Below, in pieces: positions 51,024 through 62,969 of a stretch of DNA of 64,000 nucleotides (position 1 is its first letter; every line of letters starts with the position of its first letter). The DNA is taken from positions 21,576,724 to 21,640,723 of the forward strand of contig JAKOON010000005.1 of the NCBI GenBank assembly GCA_022577435.1. The letters run 5' to 3'. The translations under genes and the position numbers were made by a program. Under the pieces are notes generated by a model. The model did not search any database. It saw only the letters and a program-made list of their open reading frames with translations, and was not told where the DNA came from. This DNA is from Embiotoca jacksoni (lineage: Eukaryota; Chordata; Actinopteri; Embiotocidae).

Positions 51024-51105
<82 letters not shown>
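51024..51105. repeat. (TG)n microsatellite
   Basis: About 40 TG units. The overlapping ORFs of up to 196 residues are artefacts. Confidence 0.97.
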
Positions 51106-51106
<1 letters not shown>

Positions 51107-51822
51107 CACTGAGAGGGGACGGTCTTCCCTCTGGGCAAGGTAAACGAAGACAGGAAAGCCCCTGGTTAAGAAAGGCAATCATCAGTTGTAGAGCTGTCAC
51201 AGGACACACAGATGTGGAATGTCTATATCACACACAAACCATGATGAAAGCATATTTGTCATCCTGTATGTCATGGCATGAAAAAAGTATGTCTGTGTCC
51301 ATGAAAAGAGTTGAACAATCTGTCATTAGACTCCCGAGAGCAGCGGCCTTCATGCTCAGGGGTTGCTATCAGTTCCTTTTGGCTTGTAAACATGACCTTT
51401 CCCCGTGTCTGTATCAATGTTTATAAGTTTTAATGATGAGGGGGGAAATAAAAACCGCAGACTGTCACGCTGAAGGGCAGAAAAACACCACGTTTTCCTC
51501 CATTCATTATCTCGCACGTGTTTTTGGCTGTGACTCAGTTAAGTTAAATTAAGAGCTAATCGAGTGGTCTCATTATCTAACTCTATATTGTATATAAATG
51601 AATCATTTATCAAGAAGAAAATGTGCAACGTTTCCTCGTTCCAGTGACTCCAATGTGAGCGTTTGCTGCTTTGATAATGGAACCGATAACGAAAGTCATC
51701 ATCATTTGCAGCCCTGATCCTTATAGCTCTCACTTTCTAGTGTTAACCTCATGATCCTCCTCTCACTTGTCTTTACAACTGTGAACCCACTCTGTGCTCA
51801 TTCTTACATGGATTTCCCCAAC

Positions 51823-52091
51823 CCCGTTCTCACCCCAGACTGTGAAATGCTGCCGTTTTATCGCAGCCTGCCGGCGTCTCAGAGATGCGCATGCGGTGCT
51901 TTTGGTTTAAACACCAAAAACCAGGTGGTTAGTTTTTAGGAAATGATCATGGTTTGGGTTAAATGTCACACCGTCGCAGTTTGGTTTGGTTTACGCACCA
52001 AAACTAATGGCTGAGCAAAGGAAGATCTTGTGTGTATCTCCCTGATGCCATTGGTTCTGACAATATTTGTTGCCCTGATAATGAGAACGGG
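51823..52091 (+). mobile_element. complete-looking MITE of family A with 10-bp terminal inverted repeats
   Basis: It starts with CCCGTTCTCA (51823-51832) and ends with the exact inverse TGAGAACGGG (52082-52091), a 269-bp unit. Between these lie the family A words GGTTTAAACACC, GTGGTTAG and GATCATGGTTTGGGTTAAATG. It has no coding capacity. The family membership of 7085, 8669 and 35740 rests on the shared internal core. I do not assign a transposase superfamily. Confidence 0.65.
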
Positions 52092-52649
52092 CTGGATTTC
52101 CACCACTGATATTGACGTGGCAAAGCCTAATTAAGCAAATACATGTCTGTCCCTTCCTGCCTTAATCAGACACATAAACATATCTTCAGATCCCTCTCTA
52201 TGGAACAGCGAGGCAGCCTGGATAGATGGTGTAATCTGAGTTCTGTTCAAATTACTATTTAGATGAAATCAACTCTGTCTGCTGTCTCCTTGAGTGAAGC
52301 CCAACCAGCAGAAATAACATCACTTGGTCCATTATAATTGAATCTTCAAGTAGGGCTACATGAAAAGGATAATGCCATATTGATTGTTGCTGTACAGTAA
52401 TTGTTTTCCTTCAACAGACAATGTATGGCATATTAAATGCCGAGCAGTGCCTTCATTGTTTGTCATAGACCGTATAGAGGAGGGAGAAAATGAACACTTT
52501 CTATATGACAGAGGGAAGGAAAAACAATACGGGGCTATTGTCATTGAAAGGTGATTAACTGTGACTATACTTACAAATGACTGCAGGGCACTGTTGCTTG
52601 GCCAAATTAATTACCTGTCATTGTGACTGATTGTTTTTGAAGACAGCTC

Positions 52650-52681
<32 letters not shown>
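52650..52681. repeat. (TTA)n microsatellite
   Basis: About ten ATT units. Confidence 0.93.
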
Positions 52682-52795
52682 GCCCGCTCTAAGAAAAGAG
52701 GTCACAGCATTTCACCATGCGTAAGCAGCACAAACACAAATGCTAGTGATTAAAGGCAAAATTACTGAAAATGATCAGACTGGTTTATGTGTGGC

Positions 52796-52814
52796 TCACA
52801 CACACGCACGCACG

Positions 52815-52868
<54 letters not shown>
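52796..52868. repeat. (CA)n microsatellite with CACG interruptions
   Basis: Four CACG units at the start, then about 24 uninterrupted CA units. Confidence 0.95.
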
Positions 52869-52871
<3 letters not shown>

Positions 52872-53708
52872 GTTAATTGTTAGTTTAAGAGGGACAAGGA
52901 AATCTGTTTGTTGTTTCTTAAAGGAGTGTTGCTTCGATTGAATGAACATCAGAGGCATTATCTGACTTTGTTTAACTTGTAAATGCATACGTGTGGGAAT
53001 AAATTTGATTAATTTGGTAGTTTGTACACAAACCACGCGTGTGAGTGTGTCAAAAGCTTTGAGAAAGAAAGCTCAAACACCTGTCCGCTGCATGACTTCC
53101 AAGGCTCACCTCGACGCAAGGAACCGGAGCTCTCGGTGACGAGCAAACAAAAAAAAAAGCTCACCTCACACACAGCGATATCAGCCTCCCTTCATTTGTC
53201 CTAGAAAGGAAGCCGGTGTGTGTGATGAGGCTACGAGCGGAATGACCTATTTGTCCAAATTTCTCACATAAAGCCTTAATAATCCTGCTGTTGTTTCCTC
53301 TACGTGATGACATTTCTAATTCTTGTCAGGGAAGAATGCAGCGTGTCAAACTGCGTTAAGAGTGTCTGAAGGCGCAGCAGGCAGGCGGCACGCTGGGGCA
53401 GATAGAGGGACGCGAGTGTGTAGGATCTCAGGAGGGATCGACGGAGGCTTCAACTTTCCCCAAAGGACGCTCTGGAGGACACGCACACGTCGCGTTCTTC
53501 AGGATTTATGTATTTCCTTGCATGGTTACGTGATGGCTGTCATGCATGTGTGACGTTAATTGTGGCAGAAGAAGGTCGTCGAGGGGTCAGTCAGTGTGTT
53601 GGATTAAGACTTGACCACATCTGGGTGACAATCTGGATCAGCTGCAGTCAGTCTGTCCCATCCACTCTCTAATTAACAACAAGCCTGCTGCACTCCGGGG
53701 ACTCACTG

Positions 53709-53710
<2 letters not shown>

Positions 53711-53786
<76 letters not shown>

Positions 53787-53791
53787 ACACA

Positions 53792-53842
<51 letters not shown>
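53711..53842. repeat. (CA)n microsatellite, about 130 bp
   Basis: A long CA array with two TACA interruptions. The 98-residue minus-strand ORF is its translation. Confidence 0.97.
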
Positions 53843-53845
<3 letters not shown>

Positions 53846-54256
53846 GCACAAAGAGAAGAGAGTAGCAGCAGATAGACAGACACTAAGGCAAGCAGAGAAA
53901 CAGGCAGATCGAAGGAGGAAGCCTGGGGAATCACATCCAGGAGGTCTTTCCCCGTGTTAAATTTTAGAGGGGCACGGTGAGCTGCTTTCTTCTATAGGAC
54001 CGATGTGAGGTTTAGTTACAGCTCTCTGCAGCTCTGTAGCTTGTCGTGAAGCAGCGCAGCCTTAGGCGCTGAGAATTCATGTCACACACAGCGGAATTTG
54101 ATTAGGCAGGAGATGGTATTACTGGCTGACCTGGCGGGAGGAAGGAAGAGGGTAGTCAAACAAGGGAGAGTGATGGAGGGAGGGGAGGGGTGAATGGCGG
54201 GGAGGTAAAGAAATGTAGCGCATGTACTGTATGTCAGTGCATGCCAGGGTGGGGGT

Positions 54257-54284
54257 TATATAAGGCGGGTGGGGTGGGGTGGGG
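54257..54284 (+). promoter_or_regulatory. TATA-like box joined to a strong G-quadruplex motif
   Basis: TATATAA (54257-54263) is followed within four bases by GGGTGGGGTGGGGTGGGG (54267-54284), four G runs with single T loops, and further G runs continue to 54300. It lies deep in intron 2. Whether it drives an internal transcript is unknown. Confidence 0.4.
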
Positions 54285-54885
54285 AGCTGGGTGGGGGGGG
54301 TTTCAGTCTGCCTTGCAAATGTCTCCCCGTGCCCTCTTTCACTTTGCCCCAGAAATGAGGAACTAGTCAACCAGAGCAGCATTTATGATTGAAAGTGTGT
54401 ACGCGCATGTGTGTTTTGTCTGCATGTTTGTTTGTGGCAGGGAGACGTATGTCATTACGACGGTAGGACGGCGCCCCCGTGGCTCCTGGCTATATGTTCC
54501 CAGGCGCCGCATTTCAAATGGATTTTCGGCGTCTGTTGTTTTATCACATCTCCAGTATGCACGGCTCCACCAGCCGACCACATCGACTGTGCCCCCTCTA
54601 TCACTTGATCTCTGTCTTAGTCACCCTAAATCAACAGAATGGGGACGAGCCGACGCCGAGCCTTGCAATTTCTCTCCTCTGGACTGGACTGGACTAAAGC
54701 AACTGCTGAAAGGAAACTAGACAATACAATGACAATAATGCCAGACAACAGAAAATACAGACCAACCACAAGTGAAGGAGGGAGACAGACAGTCAGTCAG
54801 TGAAGCAAGCAGATGAGAATGTGTTTGGTTTGGCCAGCATTTTACATAACTGTCACGCTGGGTTTTTCAACTGAAAGGCTGCAAT

Positions 54886-54927
54886 ACAATATTATGATAT
54901 GATATGATATTATGATATATGATATTT
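54886..54927. repeat. (ATGAT)n-type AT repeat
   Basis: Irregular TATGATATGATAT units. Confidence 0.85.
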
Positions 54928-57099
54928 TGCAGTTTCTGGACTGCCCTGTTGTGGCTTGCTCTCTGCTGGACGAATTTCCTTTTCTTTTGACTGTGCGCCA
55001 ATCTCAGATGGAGCTGAGGAAGGGAATAGATCTCGCTCACTGAATCCCTCGTACACTCCAATTTACTGAAGTGATGAAGCTCTGGTTTAAGCATCCCTCA
55101 GCCGTGAGCACACGCAATCTCCTCTGCCTGACTTACCCGCCTGCGCCACGTCTGTACGGCGCGTCTCGCCGCCCACTGTGCTGCTTTCCTGTCTGTTTCC
55201 GTGAACGTCTCGATCTTGGTGACGGGCTCACCGGCTGGTTAAGCTGGTTGACTGAGTGACTGTGCGTTAGGATGTGTTATCATCGGTCTGCGTTTCTGCC
55301 TTTTGTTTGGCTTTGCCCTCACTTTGCAAGTTCTCTTTGACCCACATTTCTCCTCTGGGTTTGTTAACGGTGACTAACAGACTGTGAGGATGCCATGGCA
55401 TCATTCTGAAGGGTCAGCAGCTGCAGTTTAATGCTCTCCCAGAAACTTGCACCTGTTTTTATTTTATTTTTCTGAGATGTACTTTTTACTGCCAGAATGT
55501 GATGGCTATTACCAATTTTGTTAGGTTATTATTTGGAGAATCAAAGGAAAGTCTGATTTTCATGAAGGCTCAAGTTTGTCACAGCAGAGCTGCACATGCC
55601 TGAGGGTCGGGTCAGTATCATGCCAATGTCCGCCTGGCTGGCCTAATAATGTCTGACTGTCAGTCCACTACCCTAATAGGACTGCAGAGACTTGAGGCTC
55701 CCTTTCGGCATCCCCTAAATCTTCTCTCTAGGCTGTCTCTGCACAGTACCACTGTATGACAGATACCCATCATTTACCGATGGCAAATCCTTCCCGGCAC
55801 TCTTCCCTTTTGACGAGAGAGGCAGAAGGGACAGAATATGTGTGGGTAGCTGGGTGTTGATCAAGAGGGCATCCATCTTCCATTGTTGTGCCCACCCCCG
55901 CCCTCTCCAATTTTACCCTCCCTCCTCTCCTTTCTGTCATTTCTCCCTCTACGTCCATCCTTGTTGAAGGAGTTTTGTCCCTTTGACCCCTGCACCAGGC
56001 AGCAGGGGGTTGGGGGCTATAGCGGGTACTGCTGGGAGATGCGAAGAGCCCCCTCATTGCAGTTGGAAATGAGATGTATTACCGCTGCATGCTGGAGAAT
56101 AATAATAACCACAGGAAAGAGGTAATTACCTGCTGGGAACGAAAAAGCAGTGCACAGACGCCTAAACGAACTACTGAGCTTTGCTCTAGCTGCAGTCATT
56201 GTTTGGTTTTTGTACACGTTAGCATTACTAATCAAAGCTTTTGCGAGCAGACGGAGGAAGAAAGATAGCGGGCAGGTGATAAATGGTACTACACTGCTTC
56301 TCCAAGGAGGGACGGGAAGTCTCCATAGCAGCAAATATATTACCAGGGCAGTAAAATATGTGTTGGATGTTTTATGTTTCTTAACAGTAAATCTGATATG
56401 TTATCTAATGCTGCTATGAGCCAAAAATCATTTGAAAAGCAGCCTGTATGTAATAACAAAGGGTCATGGAGTGTGAGAGAATGTGCCATATCCTGTGTGC
56501 TAATATTGACTGTGCCATGCTGCGACAACAGGGCTCCATGTGACATGTGTGCCACAGTGACAGGGGTGGCTCACTGCCCACTGAATATTTCATTATATAA
56601 AATGCCTCAAAGAGGAGGGAGGTGTTCAAATGTGAGACTGGGAGAGGGAACAGAAAGGATCTTTGATTGTGCAAATGCTATCTATGTTAGCTCTCAGTTA
56701 CACTTTACTCCCTCTGTGGCTAGTGACCTGAACTGTTCTTCAGGGTGTGTTGAATCAGCACCAGCACACACCCGGCTGTCACCCATATTTTACACTGGCC
56801 TGCTTTGATGAATTTGAATTGCTGTAATCACTGTTTCTGTTGGAGCGGAGTTGTTTCTGCAAATTTCCACATTGCTTTTTGCATTTTAATAACCGTCCTT
56901 CTTTTGATGTTGATCCCTCCCTTTGTAGGGAACATCCTCTCTCCTACTGTCTATCCATGAAGCTTTTCTTTTGCCTTGTTGTAATGTATCGCCAGACCCA
57001 CAGGGAATGCTAATACTTTAACAGGTAAAACAGTGGCAGACTTGTCAGCGCTTTTTTCTCTGTGCATTTTTCTGAGAAAGAAAAAGAGAGAGGGAGGCC

Positions 57100-57115
57100 T
57101 TTTTTTTTTTTTTTC
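57100..57115. repeat. poly(T) run
   Basis: About 16 T bases. Confidence 0.85.
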
Positions 57116-57388
57116 AAGACCTTGAACACCAGGAATGTCGCCCCTGCTTTAGGGAGTGAGACAACATTTCTCAAGGACTGTGTTAAAAAGTTTTCCTTGT
57201 CCAGATACCCCTCCTCCCCTTTCCACCTCTCAACCACCTGGAACATCCAAGCTCTAAATTTAAATGACATCAGCAGTCGCTGCCTGCATAAATGTGCATT
57301 TACACAATCTCTGCATCCTGTGTGCATGCCTTGTGCGCCGTACGGCAATTTCTGATGTGATGAGGGCAGGTGGAGCAGTTGGGGAGGT

Positions 57389-57393
57389 GTGTA

Positions 57394-57446
<53 letters not shown>

Positions 57447-57450
57447 GTGT
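57389..57450. repeat. (TG)n microsatellite
   Basis: Two TG blocks separated by a single TTTG interruption, preceded by GTATGTATATG. Confidence 0.95.
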
Positions 57451-58039
57451 CTTGGGTTGGAGTGAGATTCTACGAACCACAGGTGCACGGCAGGGGATGT
57501 AACTCCGCACATTGATTTCACAGCCAGCGACCACCGTGCAATATATCTAGAGAAGTGTTTCTCTACGGTGCGTCTTCAAAGAGGCTGTGGAGGAACCTTT
57601 GAGGGTATAAATATGTAGATGAATACCCACGGGGAGGAAGGGAGTCATTCACAGCACCAACCCGGGTCTTTTTACATTTAGCAAGGGCAAAGCGTGGGAC
57701 GGAGAGCGGGGTAGAGGCAAAGAGAAGGGAGGAAAAAGGGAAAGAAGAGAAGGAGAAAAGTCAATGGCAGCCTCTTTTCTCATCAAGTGCTTTTTCCTGT
57801 TAGCATCGGACAGCTAGCTCTCTCCACAAACATCACTATGTCATAACAGTGCTTTTATTTTAGCCAGTATAAGATTATTCTGGCCAAGTTGGCTATCATA
57901 CTTATTTACCTCGAGGATACTTGCTGCTCTTTACCCATAACTGCCTGGCTATTGAATAAAACATAGTTACATAAAGGCCAATGATGAAGTCTTTGCAACA
58001 GAAAGGAAAAAGATCAAATCCATTACCACGGACTGGTTG

Positions 58040-58041
<2 letters not shown>

Positions 58042-58132
<91 letters not shown>
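58042..58132. repeat. (TG)n microsatellite, about 90 bp
   Basis: About 45 uninterrupted TG units, the first of two arrays 157 bp apart. Confidence 0.97.
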
Positions 58133-58134
<2 letters not shown>

Positions 58135-58286
58135 TGTATATACGTGTTGTGCATTTATGTCTATATAAATGCTACCGGGTTGCAGGGATCCATCAGTCTC
58201 CCCTCTGGAGCCGAGCTAAGGGAAGGTCAGCCTGATGGATACATCCTGACATGCACACAGCCTGTGATGTCAGCTGTGTGCATGTA

Positions 58287-58288
<2 letters not shown>

Positions 58289-58335
<47 letters not shown>

Positions 58336-58350
58336 GCGTGTGCGTGTGTG
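58289..58350. repeat. (TG)n microsatellite with GTGCG units at the end
   Basis: The second of a pair in the same orientation, ending in TGCGTG units. Confidence 0.97.
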
Positions 58351-59091
58351 TGGGCTGGCAGGCCAGCCAAGCGCAGGCACAGTTCAACAGAGCAGAGGGT
58401 GGACAGGCGAGTGGAGAGGGGGAGCGCTACAGCCCGGCGTCCTAGTTTGAGGGGGTTTAGCTGGCAGAGGGGTGGTGAGGAAGGGGGCGGATGGTAAAGC
58501 AGGGTGAGGTGTAGGGGTTGGCTGGGCTGGCAGAGGAGGGTGGGTGAAAGGGCTGAGGTGTATGGGTGGTGGAGGAGGGTTGCTGGGGTGGCAGAAGAAA
58601 GGCTCCATTCATGAGTCGTGCCATCTCTGGCTCCCAAGGGGACTGGGGCTCATCAATGACCAGGCCAGCTGGGAGGATGTCAGCATGCAGACTCTCTCTC
58701 TCCCTCCATCCCGCCCTCCCTCTTTCTTTTGTCATGGGCCAGTGCTGTCAAAGGCACTAGCCAGAACACTGAGGCCTCTCATGCACTTGGGTCCCCTTTC
58801 AAATTCAGTGAAAGCTCTGGCTAGCCGGTGGTTTGCACACCGTCTGTACTGTATGTCACATGTATGGTGTGGAGGGAGAAGCTCCGCCACCGCCCTGAAA
58901 GAGGCACTGTGTGTAACTGTCATACCAGATGGAGATGAGCTACTATAGGTGGTGTGCAGCTCAGGAGGTGATAAATCAGCAGTGTCATCTGAATGGAGCA
59001 TGCCCAGTTAGTGTATCCAATTCTGGATGACAAGATGTAGTCCTCTGTAGAGCCAAATCCAACTGGTTTGGCCCTACAGATGGCAGTACGG

Positions 59092-59369
59092 TAGCCTGGT
59101 ATTACCAGACCCCAATTCACTGCGTGAATATATGGGTCTGGTCACGCTCCATTGAGGTTTGTTTCCAGTCGTTGCATCCTAATTAACCTCGGGTTAATTT
59201 GGAAACTATTGGAGCAGCCTTTAACCAATTGGCATTGACCACCATGTACCATATGTTGTGCGCTGAAACTCTACGACATTGTTAATACTACTTCAACATC
59301 ATCGGAGCTTGTCACACCCACTGGTCGCTGATTGGCTCACCCAACTGGCTGAGCAGAGTTTCCAGGCTA
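59092..59369 (+). mobile_element. MITE-like element, family B, with terminal hairpin
   Basis: It is bounded by TAGCCTGG (59092-59099) and its inverse CCAGGCTA (59362-59369). Just inside the left end is a nested hairpin: ACCAGACCC (59104-59112) pairs with GGGTCTGGT (59134-59142), and inside it ATTCAC (59115-59120) pairs with GTGAAT (59124-59129). The middle shares TTGTTTCCAGTCGTTGC, AACTATTG and AGCAGCCTTTA with the copy at 7228-7456. Similarity continues a few bases past the right end (ATAATCAC), so the true boundary may be further out. Non-coding. Confidence 0.7.
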
Positions 59370-59450
59370 TAATCACAGCGAAGACTGAGCTGTGAGCCCG
59401 CCCAGCAATGTGGTGCCCTGATTTTCCTTTAGCACCATGAGATTTACATT

Positions 59451-59825
59451 TGTGCCCAAGACTCAAATGTCTCAAAAGCTGGATGGATTTCCATGAAATT
59501 TGGTAAAGATTTGCATGTCTACCTCAGGAGAAAGTGTAATGAGTTTGAGGGTTGTTTAACTATCATCTACGACCACGACTTCCTTTTTCATTTTTCTCTG
59601 GTATTGTTGACCAAATCCCTGCAAAACTAATACCATTCCCATTAGCATCAGCTGCACTATGTTTCGTGATAATCAGCAAAAAGGAAGCATGCTGCTGCAC
59701 TTAACTAAGATGGTGATCCAAATAAACTTCATACCTACTAAACAACAGTATGTTAGCGTGCTGAAATTAGGACCACTGCGCTGAAATGCAACCTCACAGA
59801 GGTGCTAGCACGCCTGTGGCTCTAC
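59451..59825 (+). mobile_element. old interspersed repeat copy of a type common in percomorph fish
   Basis: Words such as GGATGGATTTCCATGAAATT, GACCAAATCCCTGCAAAACT, TTCCCATTAGCATCAGCTG, AACTAAGATGGTGA and GTGCTAGCAC occur in the order I remember from a very frequent percomorph interspersed repeat. It follows the family B element closely, with a short linker between. No ORF is preserved and I do not assign it to a named family. Confidence 0.55.
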
Positions 59826-59904
59826 ATTTTGTTCAGTGATTGACCCACAGGGAGACGATGACAGTCAAAACTGTAAATTTTATAGGCTTGGAGTGAGACG
59901 TTAA

Positions 59905-59923
59905 GGGGGGGGGGGGGGGGGGG
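59905..59923. repeat. poly(G) run (19 nt)
   Basis: An uninterrupted G run on the sense strand of hipk2 intron 2. Confidence 0.9.
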
Positions 59924-60089
59924 CAGGAAAGGAGCAGGGTTTGCTGCGCAGATGTGCGCGGTGTTTATCATTGCCAGTGAAATGCCTGCATCAGCAGCAG
60001 CTGTGGGGCGCTTTGCATGCAATGGCAGAGGTGCATTGGTAGGGGCAGATTTGCATTTGTGGTTTCATATCACCAGCAGTGAAGTTACT

Positions 60090-60121
60090 CCCTCTCTCTT
60101 CCTTCCTCCCTTTCTCTCTCC

Positions 60122-60169
<48 letters not shown>

Positions 60170-60174
60170 CTCTG
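60090..60174. repeat. (TC)n microsatellite
   Basis: A CT-rich tract that becomes a nearly perfect TC repeat at about 60135-60165. Confidence 0.93.
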
Positions 60175-62869
60175 TTTCGCTGATCCGGAGGAGCTTTCTG
60201 TGAGCGGCAGAGGAGCAACGAGAGCAGCCTAAGTAGAGCATTGGAGCATAACCCGGAAAGGTTCAGGCTGAAATGGATCCAAGCATTACAACAACACTAG
60301 TAAATCTCTCAATCACACACAGGGGCAAAAGCCATGCTGTTGTCACAAACACACACACACGCATATTAAAAGCTAAACAAATAGCAGTAATTGCACTCTT
60401 GTTATGAAAGTAGTGACCGCATGTCAGCTCCTCTGTTTCTGCTTTGCTTGTTTGTGCGTATGAATTATACACAATATAGTGATTGATGTTGGAAGTTTTA
60501 TGAGTATAAGTTGAAGGTCCTGTGGCCGCGATGTGTCACAGTGATCTAGAGAACTATTTGATGAAAGGGTTTCCTGCGTCTTTCATCTTCACAACGAGTT
60601 TTGATGGTGGAGAATTTCCTCAAAAACAGCCTCGACTTTTTCACAGCTGGCAGTGATTCATGCACATTTTTAGTTTCCTCAAATTTAAATGAGGTTTATG
60701 GAAAACTCATACTCATGCAAATAAGGAGGTATATGTTTTGTGCTTTTTGTGTCGCAATATGTGAATCCTATTTAGATGACAAATATACCACAGAACTGCT
60801 GGGTTGCTATATTGGTTTCATTTTATCATGAAAAAATGCATAGGTAATAATAATAACACAGTGCTGCCTGTTTCTATTATCAACCTCTTCACAGACAGTG
60901 TGATAAGCAAAAAGCTGAAAGTGCAAATGATAATATGGGATTATAAACAGAACACAATCCTAACAAACTTCTGGATATTGTTCTGCGTTTGTCAAGTAGC
61001 TTTTGCTATGATACAGTGTTTAAGTGACTTAAGTTCAGCGAATACTTCAAATTGACCTGGACTCTGAAACAGTGCTTTATAATACAAAGCTTTACAGTTC
61101 AAGTGTTTCACTCGCATTTGCAGCTAAAATAGATATGTGCAAACCTGAAACCGGATTTAGGAGTGCAGTGAGCGAGTAAAGATTACAACCTGATGTAATG
61201 AATCAGCTAAATACAAGACAACAGTGATTATTAAGTGTGTAGTGGTAACATAACCTCAGGCCTACAGCCTACAGATGTGTGTCTCTCAGAATACGCACAC
61301 ACGTACACAGACAGAGGGTGACATAAGAAACTTGTACCGGAGAACATGCTAAAATGCGGTGTTACTATTTTGTGTTCAATAAAACTTTCCAATGTAGTGC
61401 TCAGCGTTGTAAAAAGCTGTGTTATTGATTTAAACAGTATTCAAAGTGCCTAATTTCCTAAAAATCTGTTTCAATGCGTCAGATAGCTTTGTCAGTGTTT
61501 TTTTGTTGTTGTTTTTTTTTTAAACCGAGGCATGTGTGTGGAGTAGATACTGCAGTCTTCCACTGTCATACTCCTCCACTGGTTTTCACATCATAATTGC
61601 GCACAAGGAGAAAGAGCACAAACACACACATGCATTGAAAAATATATATTAAACTCTGTGTTAATTGAAAATTGTTCTCTCTGCTTCTAAATTTGTGTGT
61701 ATGTGTTTTTTTCATTTAGGAACACATATTCTCCTTGGGAAAATGGTTAGCATTGATAAAAGGATGGTTAAGTGTGTTTATGAGCATGTGCATATGGAGT
61801 TTGATCAAGCTGCATCTTTTTCTGGATGTAAAGGGATGCACTTCTTACAGTTTAGACCTTTTTTCAGTGTGCCTGCCACCCTGTGTGGTGGCGTACTTGT
61901 CTAGACCTGGGAGCAGCTGTTATTCTTCCCCTCTTCCTCATGTACTCGGTAAAAACTCCAGCCAGCCTAACAAGCTGTTATAGCAGGATCATGCCGACCC
62001 CGGTCCTGGTGTCCATCTCTTCCCTTTTTCTACCTTCAGCAGACCTCGTCGTTCCCTCTGATATCACCTCCTCGCAGGCTCCTTTATGCCTCTTTGGCAG
62101 CCTTTTGACGGCTGTCTCGGCTCATTGTGTGTGATGTTGTCTTTGTGTTGGTGTGTAATGGTGCTCTAAGATACTGTTGCAAGAGTCTTGTCTTGGTGTC
62201 TGTTCCACTGCTGCCCTTGAGACCTCAATAACCACCTTCTGTGACAGGAGCTCTTCACTGAGCAAAGCACTGCCCCCACTTCTTCCTCTTGCTCCTATTT
62301 TGTGCAGAATCCCATTGTCTATCCTTGTGGTTTCATCTGCCTCTATACATTAGCCATATCCAAGTGTACAATGAGTCGCCTGTGCCCTCTCTTCATTTCA
62401 CCCAGCATCAGCGACCAATGAAGCGGGGGAGGAGGGGGTCTACAGTGGGAATTTGTTTTTAAGTGTGTAAGATATGTTCATTCACCCCCCGCCTGAACCA
62501 CTCACCCATCACCTCCCTACAGGTCTATAAAGTACTATAGCGTCCTCCACCACCCCCCATGCTGTTTTCCACATTCTCTGTTCTCTTGATATGTACAGCT
62601 CCAGCGGGCCGAAAGCCAGCAGACCCCCTCATTTCTCTCTCCATGGCCAAAACCCTGCCAGAGCCCGCCTCGGCCTGAGGGGTGGGGACAGGGGGATGGG
62701 ATGGGATTTAACCATGGTCATGGCAATCAGCATTGTGAACTTGAAACTTCCCAACATCAGCCTTGAGCTCTTGTGAACTCTGTGTCATGCTGTTAATACG
62801 TTATTAATGGATAGAGATTTTCAGTACTTCAGTGTGGATTTACTTATTTTTTTAACCTTTTTTGCCCAC

Positions 62870-62912
62870 TCACACACACATACACGCACGTGCGCACACA
62901 CGCACGCACGCG

Positions 62913-62968
<56 letters not shown>
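62870..62968. repeat. (CA)n microsatellite with CG core
   Basis: An alternating purine-pyrimidine tract: CACACGCACG units, a 14-base (CG)n core near 62908-62921, then about 40 bp of pure CA. A strong Z-DNA-type composition. Confidence 0.95.
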
Positions 62969-62969
62969 C

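Noticed and set aside
56374..56808. 144-residue plus-strand ORF
   Set aside because: It is not low complexity, but it has no recognisable domain, no splice-site framing and no promoter or polyadenylation context; chance is the simplest explanation.
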